A stretch of 51,712 nucleotides of DNA, taken from contig JAGNEX010000016.1 in NCBI GenBank assembly GCA_018003035.1, positions 1 to 51,712 on the forward strand, in the 5' to 3' direction. A program made the translations under genes and the position numbers. The DNA is from Acidimicrobiia bacterium. GTDB taxonomy: Bacteria > Actinomycetota > Acidimicrobiia > IMCC26256 > JAGNEX01. The notes under the pieces were generated by a model that was not told the origin of the DNA, did not search any database, and saw only the letters and a list, made by a program, of their open reading frames with translations. Below, piece after piece: positions 37,517 through 47,800 of the stretch (position 1 is the first letter of the stretch; each line of letters opens with the position of its first letter).

Positions 37517-40500
37517 ATGGCTTCCCGACCCACTGGTACTCGACGGCGGACGGAGCAGTTCGCAGAAGACGAGGTCGCACAGCCCGCGGCCCGTGAGCGT
37601 CGTGCCCGAAATCGGGAGCGCCCACGGCGCGAAGAACGGTCGCTTCCGCCGGTCGCTGCGATTGTGGTGATACCTGCGACGCTGCCTGCGGATGCACCTG
37701 ATAGCGACACCGTCGCTAGCCGCCTGGAGCGGACCGTACGGTCACTCGTTTCGCAGGACTACGAGGCGGTCTCACTCGTCCTTGCTGATCAGACCAACGG
37801 CTTGGGCGATCAGGTCGTCGCTGCAGGCGTCGGTGCCCACGTGCTCAAGGTCCCCGCCGAGGCGACCAACGCTGAAGCGGCAAATACCGCCGCCATGGCG
37901 GTCACGGGCGCCCCGTTCCTGTGTTTGGTGCGATGCGGTGTGGTCCTTGAACCCGAAGCGATTTCGCGCTTGGTTGAAGAGGCCTACCGATCCCGCGCCG
38001 GCATTGTCGGCCCCAAGATCCGCAACTATGACGAACCCGACGAATTGTTGGACGTCGGCTGGAGCATCGACCGCTTTGCGGTCCCGTACTCCGAAGTGGT
38101 CCCCGGCGAGGTCGACCAGGAACAACACGATGCCGTGCGGGACGTCTTTTTTGTGTCCGATGCGGTCATGCTGGTCCGCTCAGACCTGTTCAATGACCTT
38201 GACGGTTTCGATGTTGCGCACGAACTCGGGCACCGCGACCTCGAATTTTGTTGGCGTGCACGTCTGCTCGGGTCCCGAGTGGTCGTCCAGCCAAGCGCCG
38301 TGGCATATGCGCGGCCGCCGGCTGTGCCGTCGGATCAAGAACGGCCCAACTCGAGGGTCTTGGCTGCGGCCGAACGTGTCGAAATTCGCCGGCGGATGCG
38401 TACGATGCTCACCTGCTACTCGCGGGAGTCGCTCTGGCGGCTGATCCCCGAGAAGCTGCTGTCGGCGTTGGCGAGCGCTCTTGCGCTGATCATCACCGGG
38501 CGTTTCCGGCTTGCCCGAGCACAGATGTCGGCCTGGTCGCGGGTTGTTGTCGACGCGCGAGCAGTCCGCGGAATCCGCAAGCCGCTGCAGGCCAAGCGCA
38601 AGGTTTCCGATGCGGACCTGCGATATCTCCAGGTCAGAGGTGGCGTCCGCTTCTTTGGCTACATCTCTCAGTCTTTCCAAGTCGAGGACCGGCTACTCGC
38701 TGTGTCCACCACGTCGCAGAAGCTGAGCGAGCGGATACTGCTCTGGGCAGCCCGCCCGACGACCTGGCTGTGGGGATTGATCCTGGTCCTCATGACCGTC
38801 GGCGGTCGATCGTTTCTTATCGACGGCGTCCCACCGATCGGTTCATTGGCGCATTGGCCATCCGTTGGCGGTTTTTGGAAGGCCTTCACATCCGCCTGGA
38901 ACTACGCGTCGTTTGGCGCACCTGACGCCCCGGAGCCTCGTAGCATCGTGCTCGCTGGGGTTTCGATTCCTTTCCTGGCGAACACGGCGCTTACCCAGAC
39001 CCTGCTGGTGGTCTTCGCGTTGCCGCTCGGGTCGTGGGGTATCGCACGTTTGGTGCGCCCGTTCGCCCCGCAGATTTGGCCGAGTTTCGTCGCCGCTCTG
39101 GCGTACTTGGTCAACCCGATGCCCCGTAACGCCATCGCGCAAGGCCAGTTTGGTCCCCTCTGCGCCTACATCGTGATGCCGTGGGTGGTCCTGGCGATCG
39201 TTCGAATCTTTGGCGTTTCCCAGTTCACCCAGCCGGAGAAGAAATCCGCGCAACGGGCGCGACGCGCCTTGGGCGAGACCGATGCCGCACCGTCGTCCGG
39301 CGCCGAGGCTGACGGTGTCGTGGCGGCAGAGGGCAATTCGGGAGCGGAAAGCGTCACTCAATCTGGGTCGATGGGTGCGACTCTTGAGGACGGCGAGTCG
39401 ATCGATCCGGGCTCCTTTGAGCCCAGTTTGATCGAACCCGGTGAAGCCGCCATCGGCCGAACGTGGGGACTGGACGTTCCCGGCGCCCCTGCTTGGTTGG
39501 CCCCCGCGTCTCGAGCGCTTCCCGTAGCGATGTCGGCAGCGGTGCTGTTCGCCCTGTACACGCCCGCTTTCTTGTTGCTCCTCGCTGTTCTGGTCCTCTG
39601 GGCCCTGTTGTCACCGCTAACCAGCACTCCAGGTCCAACCTTGCGGGCGACGGGTGTCTTTCTGGCCGGCCTCATCGGTGGCGCGTTGCTCCTGGTCCCA
39701 TGGTCGTTCAAAATCTGGGACCCGGCAGGCGCTGGCGAAGCTGTCACCACCGGCGTCTTTGACTTGGCGCGGTTTGCCGTTGGTCCACACGGTCATTCGT
39801 GGATGGACTGGGGACTGGTCATCGGCGCCTTGGCAGCTCTCTTTATCGCTCGAGGCGAGCGCTTGGTGTGGGCAATTCGGGCTTGGGCTATGGCGCTGGT
39901 GGGTTGGGCGGCCGTCTTCATTCCGGGCCACAGCTCGCTCGGTGCGTTCCCCGGCGGGACCACCGGACCCCTTGTTTTGGCTTCGATCGGTGTTGCCTGG
40001 GCCGTCGGACTCAGCATTGCGTCGTTCAACGAAGACGTGCGCTCGGCCGGTTTGTCGTGGCGGCATGCCGCTTCGATCGTGGCGATCGGCCTTTTGGCCC
40101 TCCCAATGTTCACCTTCCTCGGTATGAGCCTGGGAGGCGACTGGAAGATGCCGAGTCGCACTTGGGACGACGCCCTCAGTTGGTTGCCATCTGAGTCGCG
40201 AAATGGCGAGTTCCGAATGGTGTGGATCGGCGATGTAAATGCCTTGCCGGGCACGCCGGTCGCGGGGCCTGATGGTCTTGGCCTATGGATCACCCGTAAC
40301 GCTCAAAGCGACGTCACCGATCTCTCGGCGCGGGGCGAAGGCGACGCGTATGGTGATTTCGGCGAGTTCGTCGAACTAGCGATGAAGGGCCAGACGAGCC
40401 GCTTGGGCCACCTGCTCTCAACGTTAGGAATCAAGTATGTCGCAGTGCCCAACGGGCTAAGTCCTGACGACTCAGGTACGCCACGTCAAGACCTTTTGCG

Positions 40501-41317
40501 AGCCCTGCGCACCCAGACCGACCTGGCCCGCATCGATACCGACGAGCCGGTCGCTCTGTACGAGAACGTGGCGTTTATGCCGGTCAAAGCACAGGTACCA
40601 GGGGGTCCGGGCGGCCTGTTGTTGGCGACCACCCCGCAGTCTGAGGACTCCTCGATCGATACCAAAGAAGCGACCTCGGCGTTTCCGGCGGGTCTGCGTC
40701 CTGGGCAAGGCGGCGTCGGTGTCGCCGGTGCGCTCGTCTGGGGTGAGCAGTACGACAGTGCTTGGCGGGCGTCGACTCCCACCGGCCGGGTCAATCCTCA
40801 GGAGATCATGGGGGGCGTGAACGCGTTCCAGATCGACGCGGGCGGGGCAGTAACGGTCAAGTACTCCGCCCAATGGCACCGGTGGGTGTGGCTCCTCGCC
40901 CAGGTCCTGCTGTGGGGCGGCGCCACGTTTGCCTTGTTCTCCCTGCGCAGGCGCCGTAACGACTACCTCGCCTTGGATGCAGCACCTCTGTTGCCTGTCG
41001 TTCCAGACGAGATCCCCGACGTCTTCACCGATGTCGTTACCGGCGGGCCCGACTATCCCGATGCCATTGCCGATACCGGCGCCTTTAAGGCCCTCGGCTC
41101 CCTGGAAGCTACCGGTCCGCTGCGCGGGCTGGACCTCGGAGAAGAGGTACACAACCCGCGGGCCGAAGGTCTGCAATCGTCAGGTTCTCGACCTGAGCCT
41201 TCTGAGTCGGCCGTTTTGCCGGCAGATGCCGTGGATGAGGCCTTTGACGCCTTTGAACATGATGACGTTGCTGGCCCCGAAAGCGACCCGTCGGCCCCCG
41301 ATGAGGAGGGCGAGTAG
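37517..41317 (+). CDS. Large GT2 glycosyltransferase fused to a multi-membrane, GT-C-like region
   Basis: A 1266-residue membrane protein. Residues about 50-300 are a GT-A/GT2 domain: AAIVVIPATLP start, VSQDYEAVSLVLAD, FLCLVRCGVVLEPEAI, and GFDVAHELGHRDLEFCWRA with the acid/base region. About nine hydrophobic helices follow between residues 405 and 876, with YLVNPMPRNAIAQGQFG in a loop and an acidic low-complexity insert at about 575-650. An extracellular globular part lies at about 877-1115, then a last helix near 1120-1143 and an acidic tail. Probably a polyprenyl-linked glycan polymerase or side-chain transferase (inference). The start is at MASRPTG; the frame is open further upstream. The DUF5719-like gene follows after 2 nt. 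Confidence 0.8.
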   Translation: MASRPTGTRRRTEQFAEDEVAQPAARERRARNRERPRREERSLPPVAAIVVIPATLPADAPDSDTVASRLERTVRSLVSQDYEAVSLVLADQTNGLGDQVVAAGVGAHVLKVPAEATNAEAANTAAMAVTGAPFLCLVRCGVVLEPEAISRLVEEAYRSRAGIVGPKIRNYDEPDELLDVGWSIDRFAVPYSEVVPGEVDQEQHDAVRDVFFVSDAVMLVRSDLFNDLDGFDVAHELGHRDLEFCWRARLLGSRVVVQPSAVAYARPPAVPSDQERPNSRVLAAAERVEIRRRMRTMLTCYSRESLWRLIPEKLLSALASALALIITGRFRLARAQMSAWSRVVVDARAVRGIRKPLQAKRKVSDADLRYLQVRGGVRFFGYISQSFQVEDRLLAVSTTSQKLSERILLWAARPTTWLWGLILVLMTVGGRSFLIDGVPPIGSLAHWPSVGGFWKAFTSAWNYASFGAPDAPEPRSIVLAGVSIPFLANTALTQTLLVVFALPLGSWGIARLVRPFAPQIWPSFVAALAYLVNPMPRNAIAQGQFGPLCAYIVMPWVVLAIVRIFGVSQFTQPEKKSAQRARRALGETDAAPSSGAEADGVVAAEGNSGAESVTQSGSMGATLEDGESIDPGSFEPSLIEPGEAAIGRTWGLDVPGAPAWLAPASRALPVAMSAAVLFALYTPAFLLLLAVLVLWALLSPLTSTPGPTLRATGVFLAGLIGGALLLVPWSFKIWDPAGAGEAVTTGVFDLARFAVGPHGHSWMDWGLVIGALAALFIARGERLVWAIRAWAMALVGWAAVFIPGHSSLGAFPGGTTGPLVLASIGVAWAVGLSIASFNEDVRSAGLSWRHAASIVAIGLLALPMFTFLGMSLGGDWKMPSRTWDDALSWLPSESRNGEFRMVWIGDVNALPGTPVAGPDGLGLWITRNAQSDVTDLSARGEGDAYGDFGEFVELAMKGQTSRLGHLLSTLGIKYVAVPNGLSPDDSGTPRQDLLRALRTQTDLARIDTDEPVALYENVAFMPVKAQVPGGPGGLLLATTPQSEDSSIDTKEATSAFPAGLRPGQGGVGVAGALVWGEQYDSAWRASTPTGRVNPQEIMGGVNAFQIDAGGAVTVKYSAQWHRWVWLLAQVLLWGGATFALFSLRRRRNDYLALDAAPLLPVVPDEIPDVFTDVVTGGPDYPDAIADTGAFKALGSLEATGPLRGLDLGEEVHNPRAEGLQSSGSRPEPSESAVLPADAVDEAFDAFEHDDVAGPESDPSAPDEEGE

Positions 41318-41319
41318 GT

Positions 41320-43080
41320 ATGGCGCGCAACGCACGGATCATCTTCCTGGTCGTCCTGGCCGCAGTCGTCGTCGGAGCGCTCCAGGTGGCGCCGCGAGGC
41401 GGGGACACTCAGATCCGCGCGGGTGCGGTACCCATGCCATCGGCGACGTCGGAGGGTGTTGAATCAAATGCGTGGTATTGCGCCGCCGCTCTGCAGCCAG
41501 GCACGGATCCCGCGGCGGCCGAGATCATCATCAGCAACGCCGGTGAGAAAGAGCTGCGGGCGATCGTTCAGGTCATGCCGTCTACCACCGGCGAGACCCG
41601 TCTGGTCAACGTGCTTCGTGGTGAGACCCGCGTGCCGTTAGCCGACCTCGTGACGAGCGACTCTTCTTCGGTGCTGGTCGAAGTTTTCGGCGGTGACGCC
41701 ACCGTCTCGCATCGGGTCGGCGATTCGCTGGACGGCGCACAAACGCCATGCGCTTCCGAAGCGGCGACCAGCTGGTGGATTCCGTACGCCACCACCGAAA
41801 AGGGCTCTGAGGCCGAACTGGTGTTGATGAATCCGTTCGCCGAAGACGCAGGCGTGTCGGTTGAGATTCACACGCGGGCGGGACGACGGTTCCCCGCCGG
41901 ATACGACAACATCACGGTCCCAAGCTTTTCGAGCGTGACTGTGCCGCTTCACGAGCCTGTCCAGCGTGAACATGTCTTCGCCGTCCAGGTCACCGCCCAC
42001 CGAGGCAGGGTCGTCGCCGAACAACTCATCAAACTCGACGGCGCTGGCATAGCGGTGTTTCTCGGCTTTAACCACCTGTCAGCAGGTTGGGACTTTGTTG
42101 GGGACGTGCCTGAAGCCGATGTCACCTTCCTGTCGCTGTACAACCCTTCTGACAAGGTCGCCGAAGCGGCGGTGACGGTGTACGACGTCGAAGGACAACC
42201 CATCTACGAAGAAGACACCATCCTGCGGGCGCACGCCCCAACGGTCGTTGGTATTTCCGACGCGGTCGAAGGAGGCGTTCCTTACCGTGTTGCAGTGCGC
42301 GGAAAGGAAGACGCAGAGGTCGCCGCAGCGATGGTCGGCCGGACTGGCGGTGAGGTCACCGACATCCCGTATTCCGAGGTCGGTGGCGAAGACGAAGATC
42401 ACGGGTCGGAGTCCGCGCCCCCCGCAGGTGAAGAAGCACCTGGGGCTCCCACCACCACGGTGGCCGAACCAGAACCAACGGCGACTACAACGACTCAGGC
42501 TGTCGGCGAAGGTGCCGATGGCGGTCCGACGACCACCGACGCTGCCGCTATGACCGCTTCGCTGTTTGCGCCCGGCGGCGTTTCGTTCCGCCTCGCCGGA
42601 GTCGTGCCTTATGCGCGCCAGGCTGAGGAACCGACGACCACAACCACCGCTGTCGAAGAGGATTCAGGCGCTGAAGAGCCGGCCCCCGACGAGCCTGGAG
42701 CAGAAGAGCCCGCTGGCGAGGACCCTGCCGCAGGAGCGGGCGCACCCGACGGGACGTCTGCGTTTGAGACCATCCGGCCCGCGGCCGCTGGTTCGAAACG
42801 TTGGCTTGCCGCGTCAATCGTCGCCGAGGGCTCACCCGCCGACGAGGTGCTTGTTGGAAACCCCGGAGATAAGGCTGTGCTCGTCGAGATGCGCGGCTTT
42901 GCTGGGGGCGTCAACACGGACCTCGCATCACGACTGAGCGTGCCGCCCAAGGGGTTCGCGATTGTGCCGGTGACGAGTGCGAACGCGCTGGTCGAAGTTC
43001 GCGCCCAGGCCGAAGTGACTGTCGCACGGCGTGTCTTGGGACAAAGCACCATCGTCTCGCCTGCCGTCGGCTTCCGCTAA
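41320..43080 (+). CDS. DUF5719-like exported protein
   Basis: A 586-residue protein with one N-terminal hydrophobic segment (IIFLVVLAAVVVGALQV), probably an anchor or signal. The exported part consists of repeated beta-rich modules of the kind ELVLMNPFAEDAGVSVEIHT and VTFLSLYNPSDKVAEAAVTV, which read like immunoglobulin-like strands with N-P/S-D turns. Two Thr/Pro/Glu-rich linkers (about residues 363-408 and 435-483) surround a short module, and the last module has EVLVGNPGDKAVLVEMRGF. This matches the actinobacterial DUF5719 type as I know it, whose function is not established; the gene typically follows the large GT2 gene as here. Confidence 0.75.
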   Translation: MARNARIIFLVVLAAVVVGALQVAPRGGDTQIRAGAVPMPSATSEGVESNAWYCAAALQPGTDPAAAEIIISNAGEKELRAIVQVMPSTTGETRLVNVLRGETRVPLADLVTSDSSSVLVEVFGGDATVSHRVGDSLDGAQTPCASEAATSWWIPYATTEKGSEAELVLMNPFAEDAGVSVEIHTRAGRRFPAGYDNITVPSFSSVTVPLHEPVQREHVFAVQVTAHRGRVVAEQLIKLDGAGIAVFLGFNHLSAGWDFVGDVPEADVTFLSLYNPSDKVAEAAVTVYDVEGQPIYEEDTILRAHAPTVVGISDAVEGGVPYRVAVRGKEDAEVAAAMVGRTGGEVTDIPYSEVGGEDEDHGSESAPPAGEEAPGAPTTTVAEPEPTATTTTQAVGEGADGGPTTTDAAAMTASLFAPGGVSFRLAGVVPYARQAEEPTTTTTAVEEDSGAEEPAPDEPGAEEPAGEDPAAGAGAPDGTSAFETIRPAAAGSKRWLAASIVAEGSPADEVLVGNPGDKAVLVEMRGFAGGVNTDLASRLSVPPKGFAIVPVTSANALVEVRAQAEVTVARRVLGQSTIVSPAVGFR

Positions 43081-43082
43081 CC

Positions 43083-43592
43083 ATGGTTGAACGGCTGGTG
43101 ATAGCGGCCGTACTGATCGCCGCGATCAGTGTTGCTGCGATCGTCGTCGAGCGGCGTCGGCGCCCACAACCGACGCCGTCGGGACCGAATCCTGGATTAC
43201 CCCCAGCGTTAGATCGCGCTGACTTCGCGGGCCGGGACAAGCCGTGGCTGGTCGTGATGTTCAGTTCGCACAACTGCGACAGCTGCGTGGTCATGCGGGA
43301 CAAGGTCGCCGTGCTCGAATCCGATGACGTTGCTGTCGACATCGTCGAGTTCAGCCAACGAAAAGCGATCCATGAGCGATACGGGGTCGACAGTGTTCCG
43401 CTGATCGTCATCGCCGACTGCGACGGTGAAATCGGAGCGGGTTTCCTCGGCAAAGTGAGTGCCACCGACCTTTGGGCAAAGGTCGCAGAGGTTCGCGACC
43501 CCGAGTCCGGCACCAGCGTGGGGACTCAATGCGGGGCCGACCACCACCTCGATCACCAGCACCTGGACCATCAGCCCCGAAACGAAGGGTAG
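43083..43592 (+). CDS. Membrane-anchored thioredoxin-like protein with His-rich tail
   Basis: A 169-residue protein: membrane helix at about 5-22, a Pro-rich stalk, then a thioredoxin fold with VVMFSSHNCDSCVVM (Cys65-x-x-Cys68) and the cis-Pro in VDSVPLIVI. The tail reads ADHHLDHQHLDHQP, a run of His/Asp that could bind metal. The basic run just after the helix (residues 24-27) makes topology ambiguous by the positive-inside rule. It follows the DUF5719-like gene by 2 nt and precedes a CPBP protease, so it is probably transcribed with them. Partner unknown; a redox role for a secreted Cys-containing protein of the cluster is conceivable. Confidence 0.78.
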   Translation: MVERLVIAAVLIAAISVAAIVVERRRRPQPTPSGPNPGLPPALDRADFAGRDKPWLVVMFSSHNCDSCVVMRDKVAVLESDDVAVDIVEFSQRKAIHERYGVDSVPLIVIADCDGEIGAGFLGKVSATDLWAKVAEVRDPESGTSVGTQCGADHHLDHQHLDHQPRNEG

Positions 43593-43601
43593 TTCTGGCA
43601 C

Positions 43602-44366
43602 ATGACGTCTTATGGCGGTGAGTCTTTGTCAGGACTGCGCGAGGTGACGCCTGCCCTAGGTGCTCAAGATCCGCAGACCGGACGGACCGTTCGTTGGAAC
43701 GTCGCCGACTTCGGGCTTGCATGGTTCGCCGGGTTAGTCGGGGCGTTGATCGGGTCATCGATCGCGTTGAGCATCTCTGGCAAGGATGACATCAGCCCGG
43801 CATTGATCTTCTTTGTTGTGTTCCCTTTCCAGAACGGCGCGACGCTTGCTTCGGTTTGGTGGAGTAGCACTTCGCGCGGTCTTGGCTCGTGGGCACGCGA
43901 TTTTGGGGTTCGGTTCATCCAACGCGACGTCATTTGGGCGTTGGCGGGAGTTGTTCTGCAGTACGCCGTCGGGATCCTTACCGCCATCATGACGTCGGTA
44001 TTTGATGTTTCGACCGATCAGGCGGTTGCGAAGGAGCTCGACGACATCTCGGGGTTTGCGGCAGTCGGCGCCGTGTTGGTGGTCGTGTTTATCGCTCCTT
44101 TTACTGAAGAATTGTTGTATCGGGGTGTTCTGCTCCGGTCGCTCATTCGCAAGATGTCCGATACCGGCGCAATCCTTGTCTCGGGCGCTGTCTTTGCCGT
44201 GGTGCATCTGTTGGGCGACTTCGGAACGGCACCTCTTCTCCCGGGATTATTCGTCCTTGGGTGTGTGCTTGGATACGTCACCGTCCAAACGGGCAACCTG
44301 TCTCGAGCGTTCGCGATCCACATGGGTTTCAACGCCGTGACCGCAATCGCACTGTTGGTTAACTGA
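43602..44366 (+). CDS. CPBP-family intramembrane metalloprotease
   Basis: A 254-residue polytopic protein with about eight hydrophobic segments. The CPBP/Rce1 motifs are complete: FTEELLYRGVLLRSL (EExxxR), VVHLLGDFG (first His region) and AFAIHMGFNAV (HxxxN). Family members cleave membrane-embedded substrates or serve in bacteriocin and cell-wall functions; the substrate is unknown. ATG 43602, 9 nt after the thioredoxin-like gene, with GAAGGG upstream. It may process a product of the neighbouring envelope genes (inference). Confidence 0.85.
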   Translation: MTSYGGESLSGLREVTPALGAQDPQTGRTVRWNVADFGLAWFAGLVGALIGSSIALSISGKDDISPALIFFVVFPFQNGATLASVWWSSTSRGLGSWARDFGVRFIQRDVIWALAGVVLQYAVGILTAIMTSVFDVSTDQAVAKELDDISGFAAVGAVLVVVFIAPFTEELLYRGVLLRSLIRKMSDTGAILVSGAVFAVVHLLGDFGTAPLLPGLFVLGCVLGYVTVQTGNLSRAFAIHMGFNAVTAIALLVN

Positions 44367-44529
44367 GGGAAATATCGCTTTGGGAGCAATAGTCCCAGCA
44401 CACGAACCACCCCACGAAGCAATAGCGGCAATTGCAACCTCAACGTCCCTTAGAGCAACAAAAGTGCTCAAGAGTTACCTCTCTCAGGTCGATGCCACAT
44501 CGGAGCGAAGTAACCAAAGGGGCGTAACC

Positions 44530-44727
44530 ATGCGCACGCAGCCATCAGCCGAGTGCACTCATCCCAACCCGATCACCATCAGCTTGAACATCGATTCAAG
44601 CGATGTGGACGTGGTGTATTGCGGTGCGTGCGAACGGACGATCTATCGGGGACCAGAGGGACTCTGGAGCCTTGACGAGGTAAAACAACGCCTCGGACGT
44701 CAAAAGAACCAACGCATCGCGTCGTAG
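44530..44727 (+). CDS. Small Cys/His-ligand (zinc-finger-like) protein
   Basis: A 65-residue protein with ECTHP (Cys9, His11) and VYCGACERT (Cys31, Cys34) spaced about 20 residues apart, a plausible four-ligand zinc site. A basic C-terminal helix follows (VKQRLGRQKNQR). ATG 44530 is preceded by AAAGGGG at about 9 nt. I do not recognise a named family; DNA, RNA or protein binding are all possible. The 163-nt gap upstream is less GC-rich than its surroundings and holds two short inverted repeats (44381-44397 and 44453-44469). Confidence 0.6.
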   Translation: MRTQPSAECTHPNPITISLNIDSSDVDVVYCGACERTIYRGPEGLWSLDEVKQRLGRQKNQRIAS

Positions 44728-44810
44728 TTACTCGTTGAACGGCCGCCCTGGTCGCGGTCATCATCGAGCGATCGCGCACCGTTCGGCGGCCGAATTCAAC
44801 GGCCGTCGCC

Positions 44811-44816
44811 TACGAT
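44811..44816 (+). promoter_or_regulatory. Possible -10 box for the GT-C-like gene
   Basis: TACGAT ends 9 nt before ATG 44826, which has no ribosome binding site. Spacing is slightly longer than in the other leaderless cases. Confidence 0.35.
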
Positions 44817-44825
44817 GAAGCCTTA

Positions 44826-47800
44826 ATGCACGCATCACTAGACGACACCACCACCGGCGAAGCGCAGAGGACTCTCCCCAAGTCGCTCTACCGGGCACGC
44901 ACCCTGCTCGTTCTCGGCGTTTGCGCCGTGATGACGCTCGCGATGGTCTTTACAGATCTTCAGCCGTCGCTGCTCCTCAAGAACACGACAGCAAACGGTG
45001 GAGACATGGGTGCCCACGTCTGGTGGCCCAAGTACCTCCACGACCATGTCTTTCCAACCTTCAGACTGAGTGGTTGGACCCCTGATTGGTACGCCGGGTT
45101 CCCGGTGGGGCACTTCTACTTCCCGGTAGCGGCGATCATCATCGGCATTCTCGACATCTTGTTGCCCTACAACGTGGCCTTCAAACTGGTCACCGTCCTG
45201 GGTCCGATCCTGATGATGTTCGCTGCTGCATACCTTGCGGGTGGACTCAGAATGCGCTGGCCGGCGCCTGCATTCGCCGGCATGGCTGCGATGTTCTACA
45301 TGTATTTCACCGGCAATGATGCGCTCCTTGACGCGGCCGGGAATCAGATCGAACAGTCCACGTTCCGCATCACCGGTGGGAACCTCGCGTCGGTCCTAGC
45401 CGGAGAGTTCTCGTTCGCAATTGCGCTTGCGATGTCGATGTTCTTCCTCGGGGCGCTCAGCAAAGCTCTCGATGAGCGGCGGCGTTACTGGTTGCCGATG
45501 GTGCTTTTGGCCGTGACCGTTTTGGGACACGTCATCGTCGCCATTTTCGTGTCGCTGTGCGCCGTCGTGATTGTGCTCGCCCGAGGGCCGGTCAAGAACT
45601 TCCGCCCGGCGATCACTATCGGGATCGGCGCGTTTTTGCTGTCGTCCATTTGGACGCTGCCACTAGTGGCCGATCTGGGCTACACCACCGATATGGGTTG
45701 GGGTCGCGTCCGCGAGTACGGACGGCACTTGCTCCCTTACACGCCGGGCCAATCGATCACCGTGGTCGTCCTCGTCTTCGTGGCGCTCCTAGCCGCGCTC
45801 AGATCCCAACGGCGCGCGACCACCGAACTCTTCATATTGCTGACGATCCTGGGCTTTGCGTTCGTGACCTTCCCAGATTCACAGCTGTGGAACGCCCGGA
45901 TCCTGCCCTTCTGGTGGCTCGTTCTGCTGATGCTCTGCGCTGCCGGTGCAGCCGAGGTCGTCCAGCTGGTCTGGCGCCTAGGCGTCCGCCTCGGAGAGCG
46001 ATTTTCTCCGACCGACGAGTCGATCGATTCGGGTGCAACCCGTGCGGCACCCGCTGTGAACACTGCCGCCGGCGGCGCTCCTGTCGCGACGCACACTTCC
46101 GGCGCGACCTCCACCCCGAGCCCAGCTGCAAGCCAGGGGAGTGATTCCGGGCAAGTCGACTGGCTTCGTTTCGGCGCCGTCAGTTTTGTTGTCGTGGCCA
46201 TCATGGGGATCATGGCGGCCTACCTGCTCGGAATTCCGGGCATCGCCGAGCGAGGCCCTGACGCGTTTGCCAAAGAGACGTTCATCGACTCGTGGGCCAA
46301 GTGGAACTACAGCGGCTACGAGGACAAAGGAACTCCTTGCAACCAGTCAGAGAATGCAGAACCTCCGACTAAGTGCGAGCCTGGGCAAGACACCAAAGAG
46401 GGTCTGACCTCTCAAGAGTTCTTCCGCATCATGGACGACATGGGCGAACTGGAGCCAGGGCGTGCGCTCTGGGAGCCGAGCGGCGGCATCAATACCTACG
46501 GGACCACCCTGGCCCTCGAGTTGCTCCCGTACTTCACCGACGGTCGCATTGGGTCCATGGAAGGGCTGTACTTCGAGTCCTCAGGAACCGTGCCGTATCA
46601 CTTCCAGATGGTGTCGGAACTTTCGCAAAGTCCATCCAACCCGGTCCGTGACCTGACCTACGGCACTCTTGCCGACAACTTTGACCGGGGGGTTGAGCAC
46701 CTGCAGATGTTCGGCGTCCGGTACCTGATGCTGCAAAGTCCTGAAGCGATCGCCAAAGCCCAAGAGCATCCCGACCTGACGCTGACCCTCACCATTCCTG
46801 ACATGGATGGCCAAGACCCCAAGGGGTGGAGCGTCTATGAGGTCTCCGATGTCGCCATGGTGGTTCCCCTCAAGAACGAACCCGTCGTCATGACCGGGAT
46901 CTCCGCTCACGGTTATCGCGAACCCGCCTCCGAATGGTTCATGGACGACGGCCAGCTTGATCGTTTCGTCGCCGCCGATGGGCCGTCTGAATGGGAACGG
47001 ATCAGGGGCGAAGACTACGCCTCCGTTCCTAAGGAACCGCTTGAGGAAACTCGTGTGACCGACGTCGAGCAAGGGCGCGAGAGCATTTCCTTTAAGGTCA
47101 GTCGGCCCGGTGTTCCCGTGTTGGTCCGAATCTCCTACTTCCCCAATTGGAAAGTGTCTGGAGCCGAAGGTCCGTATCGTGCGGGTCCCAACCTGATGGT
47201 CGTCGTGCCGACGGACAATGAAGTCTCGCTGTCCTACGGCAGGACCATCGAGGATTACCTGGGCTACTTGGGTACAGCCCTCGGTCTCGGACTCCTCGTC
47301 TATCTGATTCGTGCCGGCCGTAGAGGCCCAATCCCGTTCGTCGACGGCGGACGTCACGGTACGTATGTCAAAGGCGATGGCACCGGCGGGAACGACGATC
47401 CAGACGGGGGGCGGCGCGCCTTCGGACGGCGGGACCCGGCCCCGCCCGATGAGGACGGCGGTGTCGACCTGTCCGGGAGTGCGCTCACCGCGGGCGTCCC
47501 CGATGACGCGCCCCTGTCCGCGAAAGCGGTGGTGGAGCCGGTCTCTGGCGCCGAGGCAGAGGCACCTCCTCCAGATGTAGAGCCGGCCGAAGCGAGTTCG
47601 TCGGCCGCCGCCGAGTCTCCCGGACACCGAGGCGATACAGAAACGTCGGATCAGCCCACGTCTTCGGATGCCGCCGCAGCTGATGAGAGACCAGACGCGG
47701 AAGCCGCCGACGGTTCTGGGACGAGCTCGTCAGACGCCCCCGCCCCAGACGATGCGCAGGCGGTGGAGGCAGACAGCGATGTGGCTTCGGCCGACGCCGA

